Virus record (IMG/VR): IMGVR_UViG_3300030117_004272
Location: 1 to 64,000 of that record
From: a virus
Reading direction: 5' to 3' (one strand)
DNA: 64,000 nt
Shown piece by piece: positions 9,082-16,452 of this stretch. A program made the translations under genes and the position numbers. The notes under the pieces were generated by a model that had not been told where the DNA came from, ran no database searches, and saw nothing but the letters and a program-made list of their open reading frames with translations. The stretch's first letter is position 1. Every line of letters starts with the position of its first letter.

Positions 9082-9720
9082 ATGAGTAAAGCTAAATTAG
9101 CAACCGTTAAAGAAGAGTTAGCAGAGGTATCAGATCCACCAAAGTTAGCTATCACCGCGAGCGATATTGAAATTCCTCGCCTTAATATAATTCAATCATC
9201 TAGTGAAATTGCAGGGGATGCAGGTTCAGTAGTGCTTGATAGAACAACAACTATCCTTGAGCCTGATAAGGAATGCCAAGTCATACCTGTTAATGCTCTC
9301 AAAGGATGGAGAGAGAACGTACCTTTTGGTTCTCCTGAAATGCCTCGCATAGCGTGGAATGAGGAGGAAAAGAAAGAGATTGAATCTGACAGTGAGTTCG
9401 GCACAATCGAATTTGCAGAAATCATTTTGCTTTTTCCAATGCCTAAAGGTGCAGATGAGGAGTTGTACCCGTATCCTATCGGAGAAGACCAGTACGCATT
9501 AGGAAAACTAAATGTAGCTAAAGATGCTTTTAGATGTACCTATAAGAGACTGGCAACTTTTTCTGCTTTTAATGATGATCCGTTATGCTCAAGAGCTTGG
9601 AACTTCAAAGCAGAATTATTAACAAGAGGTAGACACTCTTGGTTCGTACCTTCATTAACTGTTTCTAAGGATAAGTCTCCTGAAGATGTAACCAGTTTTG
9701 TAACCCGCATCACTAGCTAA
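9082..9720 (+). CDS. Hypothetical replication-block protein (possible ssDNA-binding role)
   Basis: 212 residues, not firmly recognised. It has a charged N-terminal 40 residues and then a beta-rich body with PRLNIIQSSS, FGTIEFAEIILLFP and a closing RGRHSWFVPSLTVS. The size and position between an Fe-S nuclease and the polymerase are typical of phage recombination or single-strand-binding proteins, but no diagnostic motif is visible, so the role is only an inference. The gene is followed after one base by the small coiled-coil gene at 9722. Confidence 0.55.
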   Translation: MSKAKLATVKEELAEVSDPPKLAITASDIEIPRLNIIQSSSEIAGDAGSVVLDRTTTILEPDKECQVIPVNALKGWRENVPFGSPEMPRIAWNEEEKKEIESDSEFGTIEFAEIILLFPMPKGADEELYPYPIGEDQYALGKLNVAKDAFRCTYKRLATFSAFNDDPLCSRAWNFKAELLTRGRHSWFVPSLTVSKDKSPEDVTSFVTRITS

Positions 9721-9721
9721 C

Positions 9722-9958
9722 ATGTCAGAAGATAAAGTAGAAAGAATTATTGAAGACGAGCAGAGTATTTTTCAAGGGGAGTTAACTCAACTTGAAGGTA
9801 TTTTAGCTGAAATTGACGAAAAGATTGATGCTTTAAAAGTACAGAAAAAGAAAATGCAGACATTATCTAATGTATTTAACTCTGCACTTGAAGGCATCCA
9901 ACACGATCTTAAACAAGTAGAGCTTGGTCTGGAAGAATCCTCACAACATTCCGATTAA
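9722..9958 (+). CDS. Small coiled-coil protein
   Basis: 78 residues, almost wholly helical and charged, with heptad-like spacing of L and I through LTQLEGILAEIDEKIDALKV. No catalytic motif is present. It starts one base after the stop of the preceding gene, so the two are likely co-translated and may interact. The transcript then enters the hairpin-rich leader of the DNA polymerase gene. Confidence 0.6.
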   Translation: MSEDKVERIIEDEQSIFQGELTQLEGILAEIDEKIDALKVQKKKMQTLSNVFNSALEGIQHDLKQVELGLEESSQHSD

Positions 9959-9969
9959 GCATTTAAAAA

Positions 9970-9991
9970 TTTTACGTAGTCATACGTAAAA
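9970..9991 (+). terminator. 9-bp perfect hairpin after the 9722 gene
   Basis: Arms 9970-9978 and 9983-9991 (TTTTACGTA / TACGTAAAA) are perfectly complementary around a 4-nt loop. It is 11 bp past the stop codon at 9958, suggesting a terminator or attenuator before the polymerase gene. It lacks a long U-tract on the plus strand, so termination is uncertain. The palindromic TACGTA core could also be a protein-binding site. Confidence 0.4.
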
Positions 9992-10025
9992 ACAGGGGCT
10001 CCGTTTCAGTGAGTTCCTTCATAGT

Positions 10026-10078
10026 ATGAGAGGGATCGCCTACTCCTGTTCGTGGGGGACAGGGGTAGGCACTCTCAT
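10026..10078 (+). promoter_or_regulatory. Two-tier stem-loop in the DNA polymerase leader
   Basis: An outer 7-bp stem (10026-10032 with 10072-10078) encloses a 5+1 nt internal loop. Inside it is a 12-bp GC-rich stem (10038-10049 with 10059-10070, one G-U pair) closed by a 9-nt loop ending in five G (10050-10058). The structure ends 14 nt before the polymerase ATG, where the ribosome binding site should be. It is the most GC-rich stretch in this intergenic region. This favours an RNA element controlling polymerase expression, for instance an autogenous translational operator. No known riboswitch class is recognised. Confidence 0.5.
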
Positions 10079-10092
10079 GAAAAATACCTCTT

Positions 10093-11856
10093 ATGAAAAC
10101 ATACGCTTTAGACTTTGAAACTTACTACGACAAGGACTGTAGTATTAAAAAATTAGGTTTTAACTGTTACTTTTCCCACCCTGATTTTGACGCATATAAA
10201 CTTAGTGTTGTGGGAGACGACGGTACTTCCTTCGTTGGGTGCCCCAAAGAAGAATTTGATTGGTCAATTCTTGAAGGGCATAGAGTTCTAGCACACAACG
10301 CATCCTTTGATGAATCTTTATATTTGTTCGGGGTAACTAAAGGTTGGTGGCTTAGTGTTAAATATGCAGAGTGGCATTGCACCGCAGACCTAGCAGCTTA
10401 CTGTGGGTTACCTAGATCTCTTAAAGGAGCTACCTCTGTGCTATACGATTTAGAAATGGATAAGTCTACCCGTGATAATATGGCGGGTAAGAGATGGGAA
10501 GACATGGATGAGGACTTTAAAAAAGAAGTCGATGAGTATGCTCTTAAAGATTCTGAATATTGTTTAGACTTATGGAGAGATTTACAAGATAAGTGGCCTG
10601 AAGCTGAAAGAGGTATCAGTAGAATAAATAGACTGTGTATGCAGAGAGGAGTTCCGATTGATGCTGAAGAGCTTAAAAAACAAAAAGAGAATATAAACAT
10701 TAAGTTATTTGAGGCGGAGAATAACATCCCGTGGCTAGACACCGCTACTCCATTATCTAGAAAAGCATTTAACGAAGAGTGTAGGAAGATGGGGCTTGAG
10801 CCACCTGTTAGTTTATCCATGACCGACGACGACGCTAACGCATGGATTAAAAAATACGGTCATGAGTACAAGTGGATTGGAGCTGTTCGAGACTATAGAA
10901 GAATTAACTCTCTTAAAAGAAAGTTAGAATCTTTTGATAATGCCACGATGGAGGATGGCAGATACTACGGAGGGCTTATGTATTTTGGAGCTCATACAGG
11001 AAGGTTTAGTGGGTCAGGAGGCAACCTTAATTTACAAAACTTACCGCGAGGAGAACTCTTAGGTACAAATCTAAGAAAACTTATTTCGCCTAGCAAAGAT
11101 AAAAAGCTTATCGTAGCTGACCTATCTCAAATTGAAGTTAGAACTTTATGTTGGTTATCTGAAGATACAGAAACTTTAGAAGTAATCAGAAACTCTGATG
11201 ACATATACGAAGGCTTTGCATGCCAATTTAACTTATGGGATGAAAGCAAAGGGTCATTAAAAGACGAAGACCCTAAGCTCCGCCATCGAGTAAAAACTAT
11301 GGTACTTGGTTGTGGTTATGGTGTTAGTGCTAATAAATTTTCTATGATCTCTGGTATGCCCCTAGATGAGGCAATGCACTCTGTTAGGTTATATAGAACT
11401 TCTATGAAAAAAGTTGTGGGTTTGTGGAACACAATTCAACGTAAATTGCACATAGCTTACTCTAAGAAAGAAGACTTTATTCTGGAGCTGCCATCAGGGA
11501 GACAATTAAATTACGGAAAAATAAAGACAACTATTCAAAACAACAGACGCAACTATGTTGCAATGTTGACTAAAGGAGCTAAGAAAATTCCTATTAGGTT
11601 GTGGGGAGGTTTACTAGCAGAGAACATATCTCAAGCTTTAGCAAGAGACATATTTTCTGATATGTTGGTCAGGTTAGAGCAAGCAGGACTTAAAGTAATA
11701 TTCCATGTTCATGACGAATTTGTAATTGAAATTGAAAAGGAGGAGGCTCAAAAAGGATTGGACAAAGTGCTCAATATAATGAAAACTCCTCCACCGTGGA
11801 TTTCCGATATCCCTCTTGATGCGGAAGGAAAAATAGTAACTGAATATGAGAAGTAA
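10093..11856 (+). CDS. DNA polymerase, family A, with 3'-5' exonuclease domain
   Basis: 587 residues, the phage T7-like size. The exonuclease domain has DFE (D7, E9), HNASFDE (D73) and LKDSEYC (D153), so proofreading looks intact. The polymerase domain has HTGRFSG (301-307), motif A DLSQIE (343-348), the O-helix region RHRVKTMVLGCGYG (397-410) and motif C FHVHDEFV with D541. It replicates the phage genome. The structured leader before the start suggests translational control. Its stop at 11854-11856 touches the first base of the primase-helicase start, so both are co-expressed. There is no sign of an inserted domain or frameshift. Confidence 0.95.
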   Translation: MKTYALDFETYYDKDCSIKKLGFNCYFSHPDFDAYKLSVVGDDGTSFVGCPKEEFDWSILEGHRVLAHNASFDESLYLFGVTKGWWLSVKYAEWHCTADLAAYCGLPRSLKGATSVLYDLEMDKSTRDNMAGKRWEDMDEDFKKEVDEYALKDSEYCLDLWRDLQDKWPEAERGISRINRLCMQRGVPIDAEELKKQKENINIKLFEAENNIPWLDTATPLSRKAFNEECRKMGLEPPVSLSMTDDDANAWIKKYGHEYKWIGAVRDYRRINSLKRKLESFDNATMEDGRYYGGLMYFGAHTGRFSGSGGNLNLQNLPRGELLGTNLRKLISPSKDKKLIVADLSQIEVRTLCWLSEDTETLEVIRNSDDIYEGFACQFNLWDESKGSLKDEDPKLRHRVKTMVLGCGYGVSANKFSMISGMPLDEAMHSVRLYRTSMKKVVGLWNTIQRKLHIAYSKKEDFILELPSGRQLNYGKIKTTIQNNRRNYVAMLTKGAKKIPIRLWGGLLAENISQALARDIFSDMLVRLEQAGLKVIFHVHDEFVIEIEKEEAQKGLDKVLNIMKTPPPWISDIPLDAEGKIVTEYEK

Positions 11857-14024
11857 TGGAATATAGATATATTAAAAACCTGTGCGACAACAAAGCGACT
11901 AAGTCAAAGGACTTATCAACTTTACAAAAAAAGAAACCAGCCTTTAAAGACAAAGCTAAATTTAGAGCTTGGTGTGCTGACAAGAATACAGATCATTGTT
12001 TCTACAGTACTGTTATAGGAGACACTCCCTCGCTTCGAGTTTCTTCAAGTAACCCACCCCATACAGTATGGGGAGTCGTAGCTGATTACGACGCTCCTAT
12101 AGATTTCTCAATCATCGATAAAATACTAGCGACTCAATGTAAATCTGCAATGCCTACGTGGAGATCGAAAACTCAGTCAGGTTATTTGAGATTGGTCTGG
12201 GAGTTTGAATCAGGAATTACAGTTGCCCCTGATTTGTTTGCAGAGTTCATGAAGAGGATGGCTAATTACTTAGCCTTAGATAGAATCTGTGCAGGGTTTG
12301 ATAAGTCTTCTCTCAAAGCTAGTCAGTACTTTGAGTTAGGAGTTGATTGGACAAAAGTAGGAGATCCTTTAGATGAATCTATTTATCAATCTGCATATAG
12401 GAAAGCAGCGATGGATAAGCCTCCACAAGTGTCTGAAGTTTCTATTCCTATTGATGTTATTGCTGAAGAGGTAAATAAAAGATTTCCTAACCGATGGGAG
12501 GGTGAATTTAATGTAGGTGGCAGAGGTCCTTTGTTCTGGATCGATGATGGTATAGAAAGAGAAGGTTGTCAGGTTTCAGACAACGGTATGGTTACCTACA
12601 GTGATAGAGCGGGAAAAGGTTTTGTTACTTGGACAGAGATATTTGGTAAAAAGTTTGTGTCTGATTATGAGACTACAAAAACTTCAGGTATTCTCGATAC
12701 GTATTGGTACAACGGTAAAACGTATTTCAAACTAATTTACGGGGCTGCACAACAAATTCAGGAGAAACAACTTATACTAGAGTTAAGGCAAGCAGGGTTC
12801 TCTCCTAAGATAAGAGCAGGTAAAGCTTGTTCAGAGGTAGAGAATGCACTTGTTTCTATCTGCAACGATAATCGTATCGACGAGATAGCTCCTGTTATCT
12901 TTTCAAAAGACAGAGTTGTTACCTACAATAGTAGAAGGATACTTAATAACGCTAATATAAATCCTGTTAAACCCGCAGACTCAGGGGACAAAAAGGATTG
13001 GCCTTTCATACACAAATGGTTATCTAGTTTATTTGTAAATAATTCAAAGACTCCTACAATAGATTACTTTTATGCGTGGCTACAAAGGTTTTATGTATCT
13101 GTAATAGATAAGAATGCAGCGCAAGGTCAGGCTTTACTTTTAGTGGGGCCTACTAACAAAGGAAAATCACTGTTAAGTAACTGTGTTATCTCTGCATTAG
13201 TGGGAGGTTTTGCGGATGCTTCTGAATACATATCAGGAGGCACAAGCTTTAACAAAGACTTAGGAGGTAAAGCTGCGTGGGTGATTGACGATACGGTTAG
13301 TGCGGCTTCTTTTCAGGATCAGCGCAAAGCAACAGAGTTAATTAAGAAAGCAGTAGCTAATCCTAGAATGGAATACCATGCGAAACATGTAGATGCGATT
13401 AGTGTTCCGTGGACAGGTCGAGTTATAATGTCTCTTAACATGGACCCTAACAGCCTTAGCGTGATACCTGCATTAGACTCAAGTAACCGTGACAAGATTA
13501 TGGCACTGCTTATTAGTGAGACTTCTAGAAGTAAGTTTCCTCCTAACCACATTCTGGAGCAAACAATAAAAGACGAACTGCCGTACTTTGCTAAATTTCT
13601 AATAGACTTTAAGCCTCCAAAAAGCGTGTTAGGTACTTCTAGATTCGGAGTTGATTCCTACATTGACCCTGTTATAGCAAGTGCTGCTTACGATAATTCA
13701 AGCAGGTCAAGTATTGCAGAGCTTGTTGAGTTTTTTGTTAAAAGAGCTAGGGAGTATGGACATAGTGTTTCATGGAGGGGGACCCTTACAGATTTTCAAG
13801 TTACGGTTCAAGACTTTAATGGAGGGAGGAATGTTGGTATGTCTGGTTCTATGGAGTTTTTACGTAGGGGGATTGGTATAATGGAAGATGCTGCCCGTAA
13901 CAATTCGCACTTACGCCCTATAAAATCCAAAGGTCAAGGAGGGGGTAAGATTTGGGAAATTGATCTGGACGAGAAATATGATATAGATAATATTCAAAAT
14001 GACAAAATAATAGCCGTTTTATGA
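11856..14024 (+). CDS. Primase-helicase (AEP-like primase fused to D5-type helicase)
   Basis: 722 residues. The N-terminal part contains GVVADYDAP and an SGYLRLVWEF strand, resembling archaeo-eukaryotic-type primase catalytic strands. The C-terminal half has Walker A GPTNKGKS (about 431-438) and Walker B AWVIDDT (about 475-481), the pattern of SF3/D5-type or DUF5906-like phage helicases. It would open DNA and lay primers for the adjacent polymerase, with whose stop codon its start overlaps by one base. The helicase assignment is strong and the primase assignment moderate. It overlaps the next small gene by 4 bp. Confidence 0.82.
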   Translation: MEYRYIKNLCDNKATKSKDLSTLQKKKPAFKDKAKFRAWCADKNTDHCFYSTVIGDTPSLRVSSSNPPHTVWGVVADYDAPIDFSIIDKILATQCKSAMPTWRSKTQSGYLRLVWEFESGITVAPDLFAEFMKRMANYLALDRICAGFDKSSLKASQYFELGVDWTKVGDPLDESIYQSAYRKAAMDKPPQVSEVSIPIDVIAEEVNKRFPNRWEGEFNVGGRGPLFWIDDGIEREGCQVSDNGMVTYSDRAGKGFVTWTEIFGKKFVSDYETTKTSGILDTYWYNGKTYFKLIYGAAQQIQEKQLILELRQAGFSPKIRAGKACSEVENALVSICNDNRIDEIAPVIFSKDRVVTYNSRRILNNANINPVKPADSGDKKDWPFIHKWLSSLFVNNSKTPTIDYFYAWLQRFYVSVIDKNAAQGQALLLVGPTNKGKSLLSNCVISALVGGFADASEYISGGTSFNKDLGGKAAWVIDDTVSAASFQDQRKATELIKKAVANPRMEYHAKHVDAISVPWTGRVIMSLNMDPNSLSVIPALDSSNRDKIMALLISETSRSKFPPNHILEQTIKDELPYFAKFLIDFKPPKSVLGTSRFGVDSYIDPVIASAAYDNSSRSSIAELVEFFVKRAREYGHSVSWRGTLTDFQVTVQDFNGGRNVGMSGSMEFLRRGIGIMEDAARNNSHLRPIKSKGQGGGKIWEIDLDEKYDIDNIQNDKIIAVL

Positions 14025-14302
14025 CCAGACAAGAAATAGAAAATTTTATTGAAAAGACTATATCAACAGCATCTGTAATATTAGCAGATGATTTAGATGA
14101 AGCTTTTGTAGGTATTGATGTAGAACATGGGCCACCTAGAGCTGTTTATTCTATAGAAAAATGTATAAACTTGTTAGCCCAAGATATGTCTACCGTTGAA
14201 GCCGATGAATACTTTTGGCACAACGTAGCAGGGGCATTAGGAGAGGGGCTACCTATTTACATATCGACTCCTGAAGAAGAAGAGGAAAGTCCTTACGACT
14301 AA
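14021..14302 (+). CDS. Small orphan protein, paralogue of 5568-5831
   Basis: 93 residues, acidic, ending in a run of glutamates. It shares L-D-E-A-F-V-G, GPPRAVYS and a helical segment with the protein at 5568-5831, and its end LPIYIS aligns with TPCWLD there. Function is unknown. It closes the plus-strand replication operon: it overlaps the primase-helicase gene by 4 bp (ATGA), and the next gene on the opposite strand ends 2 bp away, leaving no room for a separate terminator between the convergent units. Confidence 0.65.
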   Translation: MTRQEIENFIEKTISTASVILADDLDEAFVGIDVEHGPPRAVYSIEKCINLLAQDMSTVEADEYFWHNVAGALGEGLPIYISTPEEEEESPYD

Positions 14303-14303
14303 A

Positions 14304-14834
14304 TTATTTATAACTAAATGGATTATTAAGCTTATCCATTTCTGTGTGGTATCCCGCTGCCTTGTAAGTAAACCCGTGATCATCTTGTTCCCCTCTTTTT
14401 TTAAACTGAGCTACTTGGAAAAATTTAGTCGTAGGCAACCATCCTACAATCCAGACAAACATTAAGTCTTTCCTGACTCTGGTAAAAAAATAAACATCGT
14501 TATCAGGGATTTTCTTAGAGGACCCATTAACAGAAACAGAGTATTCGGGTTTCGGGATGGACCCACAAGTTTTAGACTTAACCTCTATTCGTTTATGTCG
14601 ATGTTCTAAATCATGAGTAAAAACATAATTGCCTACATAGACACTTTTTTTAATAAATTTATTAACGACTATCTCTCCTAAACAACCAGTCATACGGCCC
14701 ATGCCTTGAGTAAATGAATTAGGAAGAACTCCCATTTCAGTAGCCCTTGTATGCGCGAGAGATATATCATCACTAGAGGGGGTGTAGACTGCGAAGGGAC
14801 CGCTTTCTTTAAAACCTTGTTTTCTTACACTCAA
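14304..14834 (-). CDS. Putative PD-(D/E)XK nuclease
   Basis: 176 residues. A helix with GCLGEIVVNKF, then VFTHDLEHRHKRIEVKSKT, fits the E...D...ExK layout of restriction-type nucleases (E in GEI, D in THD, EVKSK). The rest contains VYFFTRVRKDLMFVWIVG, a typical core strand. It may be an endonuclease degrading host DNA or trimming phage DNA, but only the core is visible. It is the last gene of the minus-strand lysis/virion block and follows a small metal-binding-like gene by 4 bp. Confidence 0.55.
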   Translation of the reverse strand: MSVRKQGFKESGPFAVYTPSSDDISLAHTRATEMGVLPNSFTQGMGRMTGCLGEIVVNKFIKKSVYVGNYVFTHDLEHRHKRIEVKSKTCGSIPKPEYSVSVNGSSKKIPDNDVYFFTRVRKDLMFVWIVGWLPTTKFFQVAQFKKRGEQDDHGFTYKAAGYHTEMDKLNNPFSYK

Positions 14835-14838
14835 ATTT

Positions 14839-15135
14839 TCAAGTTGCTCGTTTCAAAAATAACTCCCAAGCAGGAAAAAATATTTCTTCCATACAGCGTA
14901 CAACAGCTTCTTGGTCGTAGTTCTCAAGCCACCCTACTCCACTTATGAGTAGACTAGCTTCCATCATTTCGTGACGAATAGTATTTAATAGGACTTTACC
15001 TTTTAAATTTTTATTTATTTCGATAGTTTTTTTATCGTGTAAATACAATCCGAAGTCAGGACTGTCCCCATTAAAAGGAACTAGCTCAAGTTTTACCCTC
15101 TGCCCTGCAATCGATATTGTTTTAGGCAGTTGCAC
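14839..15135 (-). CDS. Small protein with HE motif (possible metallopeptidase-like)
   Basis: 98 residues. The central LNTIRHEMMEASLL has an HE pair in a helix, as in short zinc-peptidase-like phage proteins, but the second histidine of HExxH is absent. A later helix (NYDQEAVVRCMEEIFFP) resembles the acidic third helix of such proteins. The N-terminal half is beta-like (ISIAGQRVKLELVPF, LYLHDKKTIEIN). Whether it is catalytic is doubtful. It lies between the nuclease-like gene and the amidase gene, two bases from the latter. Confidence 0.5.
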   Translation of the reverse strand: MQLPKTISIAGQRVKLELVPFNGDSPDFGLYLHDKKTIEINKNLKGKVLLNTIRHEMMEASLLISGVGWLENYDQEAVVRCMEEIFFPAWELFLKRAT

Positions 15136-15136
15136 A

Positions 15137-15691
15137 TTACCACCTTTCTGAGAGTTCTTTGTAGAGTTCTATCCCCGCAGCCATTGCAGTAGCCATACCC
15201 TCCATATTTTTTAAAGCGAGCTCCCAATCCTCCTCATTACTACCAAAAAACGGTTCTGCGATAGTCGCAGGACAGTGCGTTAATCTTAAAAACCCTGCTC
15301 CTCTACTGCCTTTCTTGCGGGGTTTGATCCCTCTACTCCTTAACTGAGGGAAACAATCCTCAAAAGAATCCCGTAAAGATCTAGCGAACAACCTGCCTTT
15401 CTCTGAAGTATTCCAGTACAACCACTCATGCCCTGTCGCTGATGGAGTAGCAGCGTTAAAATGAAGTTCAATCGCTGCTTCAACAGCATCATGTTTTAAA
15501 GCTCTAGCGAGCCATTTCATAGAACTCCAATAACTATTACCTTTGTAGGTAGAATAAATTTTATGTGGAGTCTTCAACCTGTCGCTGATCATATCAGCTA
15601 ATTGGGAGTTGTAGTCCCATTCAGTGACTCCAGTTACGGAAGCGGCACCTGAATCATTTGGTCTGCTGTGTCCCACGCATATTGCTATCAT
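15137..15691 (-). CDS. N-acetylmuramoyl-L-alanine amidase (endolysin)
   Basis: 184 residues, a single Amidase_3-type catalytic domain. Zinc ligands and catalytic residues appear as GHS (H8), VTEWDYN (E24), ELHFNA (H77) and IAEPFF (E146), in the family order. It cleaves the bond between the sugar chain and the stem peptide of peptidoglycan to release phage. There is no signal peptide or membrane segment, so it needs a holin to reach the wall; two small membrane proteins encoded upstream at 16097-16431 are candidates. Its start lies inside the lipoprotein gene at 15654-15923, an overlap of 38 bp. Confidence 0.88.
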   Translation of the reverse strand: MIAICVGHSRPNDSGAASVTGVTEWDYNSQLADMISDRLKTPHKIYSTYKGNSYWSSMKWLARALKHDAVEAAIELHFNAATPSATGHEWLYWNTSEKGRLFARSLRDSFEDCFPQLRSRGIKPRKKGSRGAGFLRLTHCPATIAEPFFGSNEEDWELALKNMEGMATAMAAGIELYKELSERW

Positions 15692-15923
15692 CTCCTATTA
15701 TTATAGCACGTCTGTAGGAATAATCACTGTGAAACTTCTGCCCACGACCCATGAGGTTGCCTTCTTTGAAAGGATAGTCATACCCTTTTATAAGGGTAAT
15801 TGTAGCAGGATCATAAAGATTGCTTTCGTTCAAACTGGAGTCTCCTGCTAAGTCTTTCAAGGCGCAGCTTGGCAGCAGGAGAACCATCAGCAGCAAGGCG
15901 GTCAGCTTCATCTTCAAGATCAT
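15654..15923 (-). CDS. Outer-membrane lipoprotein, o-spanin-like
   Basis: 89 residues. A short hydrophobic signal (from MKLTALLLMV at residue 5) is followed by a lipobox LPSC with C20, so the mature protein should be a lipoprotein. The body is short and polar. Its gene overlaps both the upstream 63-residue gene (15811-16002) and the downstream amidase gene, the nested layout usual for spanin pairs, which fuse inner and outer membranes at the last step of lysis in Gram-negative hosts. The start could be the first ATG or the one four codons later, which gives a more typical signal peptide. Confidence 0.62.
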   Translation of the reverse strand: MILKMKLTALLLMVLLLPSCALKDLAGDSSLNESNLYDPATITLIKGYDYPFKEGNLMGRGQKFHSDYSYRRAIIIGDDSNMRGTQQTK

Positions 15924-16002
15924 AAATATGTTTTCTATGCTTATACTTAGTATACGCAGCGTATGAACTCAAAGCTGCTTTTATTATTTTTATGAAGGTC
16001 AC
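15811..16002 (-). CDS. Possible inner spanin partner, GTG start
   Basis: 63 residues from a GTG that overlaps the upstream TGA (GTGA). The first 18 residues (FIKIIKAALSSYAAY) could be a weak membrane anchor, and the rest is a charged helix (LEDEADRLAADGS, LRLERLSRRLQFERK) suited to a periplasmic coiled coil. It overlaps the lipoprotein gene by 113 bp in another frame, as inner/outer spanin genes often do. The anchor is weaker than in classical inner spanins, so a cytoplasmic coiled-coil protein is an alternative. Confidence 0.5.
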   Translation of the reverse strand: MTFIKIIKAALSSYAAYTKYKHRKHIYDLEDEADRLAADGSPAAKLRLERLSRRLQFERKQSL

Positions 16003-16097
16003 TTTTTAGTCTTCTTATAAGCGTCCTTTAAAAGTTTCTTTTTAGCAGTTGGCTTTTTAGAAGCCTTCTTTTTTTTGCCGTAAGATTTCCCGTACAT
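15999..16097 (-). CDS. 32-residue lysine-rich peptide
   Basis: Translation starts MYGKSYGKKKKASKKPTAKK and ends AYKKTKK: about half of all residues are lysine. The ATG overlaps the upstream TAA by one base (TAATG), and the TGA overlaps the GTG of the downstream gene, so it sits seamlessly in a chain of coupled genes. It is too short for family assignment. Nucleic acid or membrane-surface binding are the obvious possibilities for such charge. Confidence 0.55.
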   Translation of the reverse strand: MYGKSYGKKKKASKKPTAKKKLLKDAYKKTKK

Positions 16098-16261
16098 TAT
16101 TTCTTTTTAGATAAAATTGACCATATAACACCCACGAGAGTGACTGCTGCTGATACACCAGTCGTAACCTCACTATCTGTTGCTATACCATTCTGAGTCA
16201 TGAATCCTCCACCGAAAGTAAGGATATGACGTATGATTCCTAAGATTGATTCTTTATTCAT
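16097..16261 (-). CDS. Small membrane protein, holin-like
   Basis: 54 residues starting MNKESILGIIRHILTFGGGF, then a polar turn (NGIATDSEV), then a hydrophobic segment (SAAVTLVGVIWSIL) and a KKK tail. This layout (RHxLTxxGG, a helix, and a positively charged end) resembles the short Pam3-gp28-like putative holins of phages. Holins time lysis by making holes in the inner membrane that let the endolysin through. Its ATG overlaps the preceding TGA (ATGA). Confidence 0.6.
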   Translation of the reverse strand: MNKESILGIIRHILTFGGGFMTQNGIATDSEVTTGVSAAVTLVGVIWSILSKKK

Positions 16262-16431
16262 TTTTTCTTTTTTATTAAATTATATAACGTAATTATAGCT
16301 ACTGTGATACCTAAAAGGCCACCAATGACTTGAATAACCCATTGGATAAATTCAGCATAAGGTATAGTAACAGCTATAAGTGAACCTGTTACACCTGTAA
16401 CTCCTTTAGTTATTATCTCACTGTTACTCAT
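16258..16431 (-). CDS. Small two-segment membrane protein, holin/antiholin candidate
   Basis: 57 residues: MSNSEIITKG, a hydrophobic segment (TGSLIAVTIPYAEF), a second one (VIQVIGGLLGITVAIITLY) and a KKKK end. It is the first gene of the lysis chain, and its stop overlaps the start of the next small membrane gene by 4 bp. Two adjacent tiny membrane genes before an amidase suggest a holin/antiholin pair; which is which cannot be told from sequence. Confidence 0.55.
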   Translation of the reverse strand: MSNSEIITKGVTGVTGSLIAVTIPYAEFIQWVIQVIGGLLGITVAIITLYNLIKKKK

Positions 16432-16452
16432 AATTTTAAAAATATAACACTT

